Virus record (IMG/VR): IMGVR_UViG_3300036466_000332
Location: 1-64,000 of that record
Length of the DNA: 64,000 nt
Direction: 5' to 3' (one strand)
Source of the DNA: a virus
The translations under genes were made by a program, and so were the position numbers. Under the pieces are notes generated by a model. It worked only from the letters and a program-made list of their open reading frames with translations, did no database searches and was not told where the DNA came from. Below, piece by piece: positions 9,364-17,418 of this stretch; position 1 is the stretch's first letter, and each line of letters opens with the position of its first letter.

Positions 9364-10518
9364 ATGACAATAGAGATAAACACAATTCAAGGTTTATTAG
9401 ATATTAAAAACGATTTATCAGCTGATTACGTTTTAACCGACGATATAGATTTAAGTGGTTTAAGTAATTGGGAACCTATTTTTAATCATAAAGCAGCAAC
9501 AGCTGAAGATGGGTTTTTTAAAGGAACACTTGATGGACAGGGTCACAAAATAATGAATTTGTCCGGGCAATATATTTATGAAGAGGACATGTGGCGTGCT
9601 TATTTTGAAAAAAATAATTTAGAGGATTTTGAGAAAGTTAAAAACGATCTTAAAACTGGAGAATTTGCTGATGATGAGCATTTATCTATATCTTTAGAAA
9701 TGTTTTTTGATATGGTGGTCATGGGTATCTTAGGTGATAATGATACAGTCTCTCCTTTTTTATCACCAGATACGGTGACACTTATAACAGACAATAATAA
9801 TAATGATTATTTTTTAGACGATACTATAGGTGAAAGACCAACTGAAGCAAAAATTATATTTAACAGTTGGCCTCTGCAAGATGAGATGGAGGGTTATTTT
9901 GGTCAGTTTGATGCTGATGGTGATAGTGGTATCACATTGGAAACAGATGCTATTCTTACTTATTTTGAAGACAATTATTCAAGATGTGAGATTATTTATA
10001 CCTTGCCAGATGATCCAGCAGAGGACCCACAGATAACCAATTTTTCTGGTAACTTTGCACCGAATGGCACTGATAGTATAGTGCCACCGAGAAGTTTATT
10101 TATGGGTTTATTAAATGCTGAAATTAAAAATTTAATTTTAGAGAATGTAGATATTGCTGGTTTAGATTCATCTGGACCTGATATGTTAGGTAATCCAGAG
10201 GTAGATTTTGTAAGTGTATTGTCACACATGTCATGCAATAGCACTTTTAAAAATATCAAAATTACTGGTACTGTTGCTGGAAAATGTTATGTTGCAGCTT
10301 TATCAGGTATAGGATATAAAAAAAATCAAGATGACAAGATATTAATAGATAATGTTGTTTTTGATGGAGATATATTTTCCAGAAGTAATTTTGCTGGTTT
10401 TATCACAAATGTTATACCAGTTGATCAAAATGTAACTCTTGATGTTGATGATATCGAAATAAATGAAAGCTATGTGCAGGGTAGGTTTACTATTTTAGAA
10501 CAGCCAGTAGCAGTATAA
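9364..10518 (+). CDS. GLUG-repeat beta-helix protein, tail fibre/adhesin-like (part 1)
   Basis: 384 residues. The start has the layout of GLUG/beta-helix surface proteins: NTIQGLLDIKNDLSADYVL, DDIDLSG, NWEPI, then FKGTLDGQGHKIMNLSG. Residues 255-384 resume short beta-helix rungs (IKNLILENVDIAG, FKNIKITGTVAGKC). Between them lies an acidic insert of about 170 residues that breaks the repeat. Such domains act in adhesins and phage receptor-binding proteins. The next gene carries the missing end of the repeat domain, so the two may form one fibre. Late promoter box upstream fits a virion protein. Confidence 0.6.
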   Translation: MTIEINTIQGLLDIKNDLSADYVLTDDIDLSGLSNWEPIFNHKAATAEDGFFKGTLDGQGHKIMNLSGQYIYEEDMWRAYFEKNNLEDFEKVKNDLKTGEFADDEHLSISLEMFFDMVVMGILGDNDTVSPFLSPDTVTLITDNNNNDYFLDDTIGERPTEAKIIFNSWPLQDEMEGYFGQFDADGDSGITLETDAILTYFEDNYSRCEIIYTLPDDPAEDPQITNFSGNFAPNGTDSIVPPRSLFMGLLNAEIKNLILENVDIAGLDSSGPDMLGNPEVDFVSVLSHMSCNSTFKNIKITGTVAGKCYVAALSGIGYKKNQDDKILIDNVVFDGDIFSRSNFAGFITNVIPVDQNVTLDVDDIEINESYVQGRFTILEQPVAV

Positions 10519-10544
10519 TTTTAATAACTGAGAGGTGAATAAAA

Positions 10545-11276
10545 ATGATAATTGATTTCCCAATAGATACATTTGCTATAGATACTGGATTAAATGATTT
10601 TGTGGCTGGAATGACAATTGCTGGACCACAAACAAAAATAAGAAACTCGTATGTTTCTGTTAGGCTAATTAAACCCGATTTGGCTGGAGATGAATACTAT
10701 GAAATGAGAGGACTCATTAGATCCAGTTTAGCAATAGGAGGACCATTGACCCATAGGTGTTATTACAATTCTGATTTATTTGGTCTTGTGGATACACAAG
10801 CTACACCTTTAACTAACGAGAGAATGAAGGACATGTTAAATTATGTTGAATGGGATTTTGAAAACACATGGGGTATGGATGATGGTGAACCTGAAGGGTA
10901 TACTCCTGAAGAATTGAATTTTGATGGTTTCTACGATCTTTTGATGGGTAGTTTTTCTGAAACAGGTATGCTTCCACCTGGAGACGAGCAGGAAATAAAA
11001 GATATGATGGAAATGTCCATTGGATCTTTGATGATGATGCTTTTTATGGCTGGAATGGCTAATAATCCCAATACACCTGATGCACCAGGTGATATCCCAC
11101 CGGGTTTGTTATCTGGTGATGTTGTTAGTTTTAAATTGGATGGACAACCAATGGATTTAGAAAATCTTACAGAAGAAGAGTTTATGAACATTGATCCAAC
11201 AAAAAACGTAACAATTACAGTTAACGATTATTCGAAACTTCTGCAAAATTTTAAAAATATACCAGATATGATTTGA
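10545..11276 (+). CDS. GLUG-repeat beta-helix protein, tail fibre/adhesin-like (part 2)
   Basis: 243 residues, 26 bases after part 1, with its own GAGAGGTG site. Residues 75-115 match the end of GLUG domains in bacterial proteins: CYYNSDLFGLVD, then a TNERMKDMLNY segment and WDFENTWGMDDG. In single-chain relatives this follows directly on the rungs seen in the gene before. The remaining half is acidic, with a Met-rich stretch (IGSLMMMLFMAGMA) and a Gly/Pro loop. Either a second subunit of the fibre or the product of splitting of a longer gene. Confidence 0.55.
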   Translation: MIIDFPIDTFAIDTGLNDFVAGMTIAGPQTKIRNSYVSVRLIKPDLAGDEYYEMRGLIRSSLAIGGPLTHRCYYNSDLFGLVDTQATPLTNERMKDMLNYVEWDFENTWGMDDGEPEGYTPEELNFDGFYDLLMGSFSETGMLPPGDEQEIKDMMEMSIGSLMMMLFMAGMANNPNTPDAPGDIPPGLLSGDVVSFKLDGQPMDLENLTEEEFMNIDPTKNVTITVNDYSKLLQNFKNIPDMI

Positions 11277-11284
11277 CCAACAGA

Positions 11285-11319
11285 CCCACCACTTGGTAGA
11301 TAAGTGGTTTTGGTTTTTA
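11285..11319 (+). terminator. Possible weak terminator
   Basis: Stem CCACTT / AAGTGG (11289-11294 with 11302-11307) followed by TTTTGGTTTTT. The T tract is interrupted. Confidence 0.4.
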
Positions 11320-11352
11320 ATATAAAATCAGATAATATAAGAGGTGATAAAA

Positions 11353-11709
11353 ATGGATTTAGAGATGATTATTTCTATGTTAGAAGAAATATCTAATTTT
11401 ATATCGTCAAGTGAAACTGAAGTGAATTTTGGAGATATAACTCAAGCAACTGACCCCACAACAGTACAGATGCAACAGTATAAGTTTTATAAAAAATATC
11501 AAGGTATAAATAATGGGTATCCTTTTCTTAGAGTTTTTGATGGCTCCTCTCCAGTTATTGATCCAGAAGATTCTACTGGTGATAATGGTGGTGGGTTACC
11601 TAATACCGGCAATTTAAGGGAGGTTATTGCACCTTTAATTTATGGTGATAGATATAGATATACTTTCCCTTATGTTAATTTACCTAGTGAATTTTTCACT
11701 AATAAATAA
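11353..11709 (+). CDS. Hypothetical protein, probable tail-associated
   Basis: 118 residues from the ATG at 11353 with AGAGGTG upstream. The N-terminal 20 residues are helical; the middle has a Gly/Asn-rich loop (STGDNGGGLPNTGN). No family recognised. It closes the adhesin-like cluster before a strong terminator, so a fibre accessory role is possible by position only. Confidence 0.55.
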   Translation: MDLEMIISMLEEISNFISSSETEVNFGDITQATDPTTVQMQQYKFYKKYQGINNGYPFLRVFDGSSPVIDPEDSTGDNGGGLPNTGNLREVIAPLIYGDRYRYTFPYVNLPSEFFTNK

Positions 11710-11716
11710 TAAATAA

Positions 11717-11747
11717 AACCCAGGGTTAACCCTGGGTTATTTTTTAT
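11717..11747. terminator. Bidirectional terminator
   Basis: Perfect stem AACCCAGGG / CCCTGGGTT (11717-11725 with 11730-11738) with a T tract on the plus side and an A-rich (T on the minus strand) flank on the other. Separates convergent genes. Confidence 0.8.
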
Positions 11748-12013
11748 ATAAAACCTTTTTTGGTTAATTTTTTAATTAAATCTTCGAGAGAAATTTTTCT
11801 TGATGCTTCTATACTTCCATTTTTAATCCACATCAAAGATTCCCCATTTTTTTTACCGTAAAAATAGACAGGTCCGATTCTATCAACATTGCAAAATTTA
11901 CCAACACATGTTTTTGTACCAAATACTCTTTCTGGTGTCCCTAACTTTTCTTTTAACTTCTCAACTCCACGACATAGTAGTAGTTTTTCTTTCCCCAATT
12001 TAACTATAACCAT
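11744..12013 (-). CDS. Hypothetical small protein
   Basis: 89 residues from the ATG at 12013, preceded by GGGTGGAG; an upstream in-frame start at 12052 lacks a site. Basic, beta-rich (MVIVKLGKEKLLLCRG). Contains three cysteines but no clear metal motif. It follows the amylase gene but has its own late-type box. No family recognised. Confidence 0.6.
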   Translation of the reverse strand: MVIVKLGKEKLLLCRGVEKLKEKLGTPERVFGTKTCVGKFCNVDRIGPVYFYGKKNGESLMWIKNGSIEASRKISLEDLIKKLTKKGFI

Positions 12014-12062
12014 TGTCTCCACCCTTCTTATTCCTATTATTTTTATATACACTTTAGTGTAC

Positions 12063-12074
12063 TAAATATTTGTT
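12063..12074 (-). promoter_or_regulatory. Late-type promoter box
   Basis: Reads AACAAATATTTA followed by G on the minus strand, 50 bases before the start at 12013, in the short gap after the amylase stop. Confidence 0.5.
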
Positions 12075-12081
12075 GTGATGA

Positions 12082-13188
12082 TTAGACTATTTCACATTTA
12101 TTCACAACTTTGTAAGATCTTGGTTTTATTTTAAATCCAGCGTATTCTCTTTTTGATAAACTATTATTTAATAATAAAGTTTTATCACCTTTAGTGACAA
12201 CATAAAGGTCTGAATCCAAATAGTTTAATTCATTTTTTTCTTCGCTGTTGTTTACCTTAATCAAAGGATCAATCCTTTTTTTGAGATTATAGTCGAAATA
12301 ATCTTTCCAGAAAATAACAGCCGGTTCATTTTGAAAAAGTATGTACGCATAGGCTAATTCTTTATTCTCGACTATATCCTTTGTGTACCCATTTTCGGTT
12401 CTACCTATATCGTGATTGGATACAAAGTTTATCATACCCGGATAACTCATACCATATATTTTTCTCATATCAAATTCTGGGTTCATACACATTTCTTTTA
12501 ATTTATAAAACATAGGGAAATTTAAAGTATCTATTTTAGTTTGGTTTCTAAAATCATCTATGTAGGTTATATCTCCATCCCATAATTCACCCATCGTAAA
12601 ACAATCAAAATTTTCTTTCCATTCTTTAAGAAAGTCCCATCGTATGTCTTTGCAATTATCTATTCTGAACCCATCGTATCCTATGTCTTTTTTCAACCAT
12701 TCACACCATTTTATCAATCCATTTTTCATATATTCATTATCTGAATAATAACAGATCGTTTCACCGAATTCATTATTTGATCCACAATTCCCACAGTTAT
12801 GGCAGAAATGCTTGTGGTTTTTTGGGAATCTCTTTTCAGTAAATCTGGTCCAAGTCTCTACTTGAACTCTTTCATCTGATAAAGATGGGTTTGGTTCTCT
12901 ATCTCCACCAACCATATGACCCATAACAACATCAGCTAAAACTTCTATATCTTTTGATTGTAAATTGGATATTAAATTCTTTAGGTCTTTTTTTGTTCCG
13001 AATCTAGAATTTAAGTTGTAGTGTTCTTTAATGTCATATCCCATAGAATCATTACCATTCATTCCTCTTGACGGTGGTGGCAACCATATTTTTTTAAAAC
13101 CTTTTTTTGATAAGGCGTCAACTAAGGCATCTAATTCTTTATACCAGTCTTTATGACAATCCCAATAAAACCCTTGTAGAATAACCAT
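12082..13188 (-). CDS. Alpha-amylase, glycoside hydrolase family GH13
   Basis: 368 residues predicted to hydrolyse alpha-1,4-glucan (starch/glycogen-type) bonds. It opens with VILQGFYWDC, then IWLPPPSRGMNGNDSMGYD, as in archaeal/plant-like GH13 amylases. Conserved regions are all visible: I ADVVMGH near residue 88; II GYDGFRIDN near 195 with the nucleophile Asp; III FTMGELWDG near 222 with the acid/base Glu; IV NFVSNHDIGR near 278 with the third Asp. A CHNCGNC cluster near 150 may bind metal or form an insert. It is shorter than most GH13 amylases, with a reduced C-terminal beta domain. No signal peptide. The ribosome site (AAAGG) is weak. Late promoter upstream. Confidence 0.9.
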   Translation of the reverse strand: MVILQGFYWDCHKDWYKELDALVDALSKKGFKKIWLPPPSRGMNGNDSMGYDIKEHYNLNSRFGTKKDLKNLISNLQSKDIEVLADVVMGHMVGGDREPNPSLSDERVQVETWTRFTEKRFPKNHKHFCHNCGNCGSNNEFGETICYYSDNEYMKNGLIKWCEWLKKDIGYDGFRIDNCKDIRWDFLKEWKENFDCFTMGELWDGDITYIDDFRNQTKIDTLNFPMFYKLKEMCMNPEFDMRKIYGMSYPGMINFVSNHDIGRTENGYTKDIVENKELAYAYILFQNEPAVIFWKDYFDYNLKKRIDPLIKVNNSEEKNELNYLDSDLYVVTKGDKTLLLNNSLSKREYAGFKIKPRSYKVVNKCEIV

Positions 13189-13234
13189 TTAATAAAACAC
13201 AACCTTTATCTATATATTTCCTTTCATTAAGTTC

Positions 13235-13246
13235 TAAAAAATTGTT
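13235..13246 (-). promoter_or_regulatory. Late-type promoter box
   Basis: Reads AACAATTTTTTA followed by GAA on the minus strand, 47 bases before the amylase start. The 15-base core is identical to the box before the RusA-like gene at 15937. Confidence 0.6.
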
Positions 13247-13273
13247 TAAATGGTGTTTCAAATGGTAAATTAA

Positions 13274-13298
13274 AAGCGAGGGATTTTAACCCTCGCAT
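13274..13298 (-). terminator. Terminator
   Basis: Stem GCGAGGG / CCCTCGC (13276-13282 with 13290-13296), followed on the minus strand by TTTTAATTT. Ends the operon 15887-13306. Confidence 0.7.
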
Positions 13299-13305
13299 AA
13301 ATTAT

Positions 13306-14721
13306 TTACATTGCTTTTTTTAGTTCTTGTTTTAATGCTGGATCTTGCACACACATATTTAATACTGCTTTAGGTTGCATGTTAGTTTTAAGAATAAATT
13401 TCTGACCTTTAGGTAGTTCTCTTGAAAGGGTTCTTGCAAAACCTGATAAAGCAACACTAATAGATTGCACAGGATCATAACCATTCTTTAATGCAACACC
13501 GACTATTTCTTGAATGATTGGTTTGATAATAGCAAAATCTTTTTTATCCAAAATAACAATTAAAGGTTCTGTTACTTTACCATTCATTAAATCAGCATCT
13601 TTTAATTTATATCTCTTACCTGAGTTTTTACCAATAGCAAAACCGTTTCTAGCTTCTTTAGCTTTAATCATTCTAAGAAGTCTTGACATATTATTTTCCT
13701 TGATCATGGTTGTTCTTAAATCGTTGATGATATTGCTTTCAGCAATCAGTACCTCGTGGGCTTTGAATGCTCTGGCAGTTTCTTCACCAAGCAAATCAAA
13801 AGACTCCCTAATCATTTCTTCGTCCATTTCTGCTTCGTAATCTTCTGCTGCTGGTTCTTCTCCTTCTTCGTCATCGCCATACAGTTCATTAAAGCTATCT
13901 TCTAATTCTTCTGGTGGTGTTTCTTCCATATCATCCATTCTTTCTAAGAACTCTTTTTTCTTCATTAATCTTAATCTATCAAAAGCCACAGCAATAGCGA
14001 CATAGACTATAGTATCTAACTTAGCTGACTGCATGATCACATCTTCACCAGCATCAATATTTGAATATGTATCAATCACTCTTTCTTTTATAATGGAAAT
14101 GTAATCCTTATCAGGGGTTACTTTATTATTAAAGGGATCTAAAGATTGGATTGCATCGAAAGTTGATTCACCAATTGTTTCTGATTCGTCTACTTCATCT
14201 TCGAAACCCATTCCCTCTTCATCTTCTACATCTAATTCTTCTTCTAGTTCTTCTGCTTCTTCTTTATCCTTTTTGACTTTTTCTGCATCTTCTTTCATTT
14301 CTTTTTTAATTGTTTGGGAAATCTCTTCTTCTATGTCTGTATTCTCCATTTCACCTAATACATCTTCTACTTCTTTTGGTGCCTCTTTGGTTTCTTCTTC
14401 ATCTTTAGCCTCACCAATTAATTTAGAATAATGATCTGTTAAACCCTCAATGATACCACGAATATAGATTGTATTGAATTCGTTTGTCTGTTTTACTCTT
14501 TCATCGAATTCTTCAAAGGGAAGTATTTCATCAACAACCTCACCTATATGGTATTTGACATCTCTAGCAGGGATATCTGATAACTGTTCTTTTTGTTGAT
14601 CTGGAATCGAGTTAAAGATAACCTCACCCATAACTGACTGATAAATCTTATCATAAGATTCATCTAACATTTTTCCTTTTTTATTTAATAAAATTTGATC
14701 TTCAAAACTATTAAAGTACAT
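13306..14721 (-). CDS. Acidic scaffold/core-like protein
   Basis: 471 residues. Residues 100-185 and 275-310 are very acidic and helical (EEAEELEEELDVEDEEGMG), a composition common in capsid scaffold or head-core proteins. Residues 345-470 form a more globular domain (FAIGKNSGKRYKLKDADLMNG, ending in LKQELKKAM). No protease signature is seen. It ends the minus-strand operon with the RusA-like gene. Scaffold is a hypothesis based on composition only. Confidence 0.6.
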   Translation of the reverse strand: MYFNSFEDQILLNKKGKMLDESYDKIYQSVMGEVIFNSIPDQQKEQLSDIPARDVKYHIGEVVDEILPFEEFDERVKQTNEFNTIYIRGIIEGLTDHYSKLIGEAKDEEETKEAPKEVEDVLGEMENTDIEEEISQTIKKEMKEDAEKVKKDKEEAEELEEELDVEDEEGMGFEDEVDESETIGESTFDAIQSLDPFNNKVTPDKDYISIIKERVIDTYSNIDAGEDVIMQSAKLDTIVYVAIAVAFDRLRLMKKKEFLERMDDMEETPPEELEDSFNELYGDDEEGEEPAAEDYEAEMDEEMIRESFDLLGEETARAFKAHEVLIAESNIINDLRTTMIKENNMSRLLRMIKAKEARNGFAIGKNSGKRYKLKDADLMNGKVTEPLIVILDKKDFAIIKPIIQEIVGVALKNGYDPVQSISVALSGFARTLSRELPKGQKFILKTNMQPKAVLNMCVQDPALKQELKKAM

Positions 14722-14992
14722 TATCTACACCTCTTTTTTTATTATAGTTATTAACATGATAGGATACAAATTCTTTAGAATTTTCTTTTTCTAAAACTTC
14801 TTTAATATCCTTTTTATGATAGAAATTATTGGACAAGGAAAGAAGTGTTGAAAGTGTTCTTTCCCTATTCACAAACTCACCAAATAAACGATTTATATCT
14901 TTAGCAGAAACTTCTATATCAGTTTTTTTTATTATCTCATTTGCTATATTCATTAAAAGCAGTTTGTCTTTTTCTTCTACTGTCGCAATCAT
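14711..14992 (-). CDS. Hypothetical small helical protein
   Basis: 93 residues from the ATG at 14992, which has AGGGTGAG upstream; the longer frame from 15052 overlaps the previous gene without a site. Predicted helical with conserved-looking NRLFGEFVNRERTLSTLLSL. It overlaps the next start by eleven bases, suggesting translational coupling with the scaffold-like gene. No family recognised. Confidence 0.6.
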   Translation of the reverse strand: MIATVEEKDKLLLMNIANEIIKKTDIEVSAKDINRLFGEFVNRERTLSTLLSLSNNFYHKKDIKEVLEKENSKEFVSYHVNNYNKKRGVDNVL

Positions 14993-15008
14993 TAAGCTCA
15001 CCCTTTTT

Positions 15009-15887
15009 TTATAGTTTACCTTTAGACTCCACAACATAAGTTGAAAGAGCATTCACATTTTTAGATTTTTTTCCACCCAATAGTTTAGGGTTTATATTTT
15101 CTAAAATGGTTATGACTTCATCTGCATAGAAAACACTGTTGATATATTTAGCAGCTTTATCGATACATTTATTTTTTCTTTTAGCTTTATCTTTTATATG
15201 TGAATACGATGTGTGGAACTTTAGTTTCTTTATGAATTTTTTAAAATGCTCAAACAGTTCCTTACCCTCTAAACCTTTCATTTCTATATATTTTCTAGAA
15301 AGTTTAAATTTATTATACACCATAGATTTCTTTATTGATTTTTCATAACAGTCATAAAGATAATCTTCTGAGTATAACACATCTATTTCTACTCTGGGAT
15401 TATTGGAATAATATTTTTCTGTATAATTTTTAATTATTGAACTGTCATTTAATATTATTTTAAAAGCGTCATCTTGTAATATATCCCAATGTACCTTTTC
15501 TATATTATCATTATCCTTTAAACCCAAAGCAGGAGCATTTTCTTTTTCTAAAATCTCATCAGGCAATGCTGCATCGAATGCTTTTTTTGGTTCTACATAT
15601 ATCCTTAAAACCAACATATGAGGGTATGTTACACATGTGTTTAATAATAGTTCATCTTCCTCATATAGTTTTTTAAATAACTTCTTTAAAGCATTTTTAT
15701 TTGGGTTATAGAAATGTCCAGATTTAGTACCCCTAGGTCTTGAATCACTTACAGGTGTACCCGGGATAACTAAGGATAATTTTTTATCAAAAAGATCTTC
15801 ATGCATTAAATCGTTTTTAGAAATTTTAGCTGGCACATAATTATCTATTGAATATCTTATTCTATCTACATCTATTTTAACTACCAA
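15009..15887 (-). CDS. RusA-like Holliday junction resolvase
   Basis: 292 residues. The RusA fold pattern is readable: a first strand VIPGTPVSDSRPRGTKSGH with FYNPNKNALKKLFKKL (the P-x-P..RPR..Y/N signature), and later LKDNDNIEKVHWDILQDDAF with LNDSSIIKN, carrying the acidic residues that bind catalytic magnesium in RusA (D-x-DN..K..D..L and DD/ND). RusA enzymes cut four-way junctions before packaging or repair. This protein has about 100 extra C-terminal residues, basic and helical. It heads an operon with a late-type promoter, consistent with resolving branched DNA before packaging. Confidence 0.7.
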   Translation of the reverse strand: MVVKIDVDRIRYSIDNYVPAKISKNDLMHEDLFDKKLSLVIPGTPVSDSRPRGTKSGHFYNPNKNALKKLFKKLYEEDELLLNTCVTYPHMLVLRIYVEPKKAFDAALPDEILEKENAPALGLKDNDNIEKVHWDILQDDAFKIILNDSSIIKNYTEKYYSNNPRVEIDVLYSEDYLYDCYEKSIKKSMVYNKFKLSRKYIEMKGLEGKELFEHFKKFIKKLKFHTSYSHIKDKAKRKNKCIDKAAKYINSVFYADEVITILENINPKLLGGKKSKNVNALSTYVVESKGKL

Positions 15888-15936
15888 ACTAAAAAAACAC
15901 CTCCTACATTGTATGAACGATTAATTACTTATTTTC

Positions 15937-15948
15937 TAAAAAATTGTT
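15937..15948 (-). promoter_or_regulatory. Late-type promoter box
   Basis: Reads AACAATTTTTTA followed by GAA on the minus strand, 50 bases before the RusA-like start. Confidence 0.6.
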
Positions 15949-15970
15949 GTGGGTGAGCTTATAGTTAGTT

Positions 15971-17365
15971 TTATCTTAATCCGAAAGTATCCAAAAGACT
16001 ATTTACTGTGTTTACACCAATATCAGAAACATTTCTTTTTGCAGAATGATATAGTTCGCCGGGAGACAACCTCTTTTTAACTTCATATAATAGTTTTATT
16101 TCAGCCATCAATTCTGGATCTGGCTTATTCATATTGTACCCACAAAGGGTTCCAAGATAACCCATTAATCCTGTGGTCTTAATTATCCCCGATATACTTG
16201 GTTTTTCTGGCATGTTCATTAAAGCATACAAATCTTTAACTGTCATTGTTACATCAATTTCTGTTGGTAAACCATCGATAGATACCTTTTCTGGATGACG
16301 GTTAATGTTTATTGCTGTTGCCATTCCCATATCACAATTCATCATACCCTTTGAAAAAACTCTTAAGACAAATGGTGATGTGTAAGTGTTTGACATGTTT
16401 ATTCTTCTGGATGAAACCAATGGTAATAGATGACAGATTGGAACGACTATGTTCATATAAACACTCAATGGATCACCATGTGGTGTTGAGAATTTAAATT
16501 TAACATTATATGTTTTATCATAAGAACTATCCTTCCATACATCGGGTAGTGCAACATTTACAGCCAGTGAAGAAACACCCCCGCCTAACATACCACTCAA
16601 AGCATTCATCGTGCCTGTATCCATACTCTCATTTGTGGCACCAGTATTCATTTTTTCTATATCCCTGGCAACATCAGCACCAGCTAGAAAGGAAACTTCA
16701 GATAACTTTTGTTTTCCTGGGAAATTGTTAACCATACCCTCTATAGACGATTGTCCAACCATGTTCCCAATTATTTCACTGGATTCAACTATACCGTCAT
16801 TATAGAAAGGAACATATTGCCAGAACTTAGTTGTGTCCCCTTCACCCGATGCCTTCTGTGACATAGAATAATTTATAAATTTTGATTTAAATTCACCCCA
16901 ATGCATTTCGCTGAAATGGGACACACCATCAAAAACATCTCTGGCCATTGTATCAACACCCATCATTTTGGCAGATATACCAGCTAAAATATCAACGTAT
17001 CTCCAGTATTCTGCCATGGCATTTTTAAAACCAAATAACTTATCATTTTTATAGTCCTTAAGTATCTTATTAATATTTTCTTCTCCACCATCTGATGTTA
17101 AGCTTTTAATAAAAGTAGATACCTGTCCTGTTCCTTCACCAGGTAAAAGTTTAGCCTTACCACAAGTAAAGGCAACAAAATTCCCTTCAGTAATAAATCT
17201 TTCAACGTATTCTCCACCGTAGGGGTTATTCGTTGTTTTGGTGTCGGCTAAAGTTGAGAAAATTGGAGGTGCACCTATAAGACCTTGCAAATCAATGGTA
17301 CTGTAATTAGAAGATTGGTTTGCCATAGAACCTAAAAGTCTTTCTGTTTCACCTGTCTTTGACAT
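15971..17365 (-). CDS. Tail/baseplate hub-region protein
   Basis: 464 residues from the ATG at 17365 with GAGAGGGGG upstream. Residues 300-410 are beta-rich (FKFSTPHGDPLSVYMNIVVP, RINMSNTYTSPFVLRVFSKG), resembling proteins of the tube/tube-initiator type in myophages. It lies directly downstream of the tape measure, where baseplate hub or tube-initiator genes normally sit. Exact family not recognised. Confidence 0.5.
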   Translation of the reverse strand: MSKTGETERLLGSMANQSSNYSTIDLQGLIGAPPIFSTLADTKTTNNPYGGEYVERFITEGNFVAFTCGKAKLLPGEGTGQVSTFIKSLTSDGGEENINKILKDYKNDKLFGFKNAMAEYWRYVDILAGISAKMMGVDTMARDVFDGVSHFSEMHWGEFKSKFINYSMSQKASGEGDTTKFWQYVPFYNDGIVESSEIIGNMVGQSSIEGMVNNFPGKQKLSEVSFLAGADVARDIEKMNTGATNESMDTGTMNALSGMLGGGVSSLAVNVALPDVWKDSSYDKTYNVKFKFSTPHGDPLSVYMNIVVPICHLLPLVSSRRINMSNTYTSPFVLRVFSKGMMNCDMGMATAININRHPEKVSIDGLPTEIDVTMTVKDLYALMNMPEKPSISGIIKTTGLMGYLGTLCGYNMNKPDPELMAEIKLLYEVKKRLSPGELYHSAKRNVSDIGVNTVNSLLDTFGLR

Positions 17366-17381
17366 AATTTTTCCCCCTCTC

Positions 17382-17418
17382 AAAAAAGAAAAACAGGGGC
17401 TTTAAGTTAAGACCCCTG
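17382..17418 (-). terminator. Terminator after the tape measure gene
   Basis: Stem CAGGGG / CCCCTG (17394-17399 with 17413-17418), followed on the minus strand by TTTTTCTTTTTT. It overlaps the tape measure stop codon; the next gene starts only 17 bases on, so it may attenuate rather than stop transcription. Confidence 0.6.
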
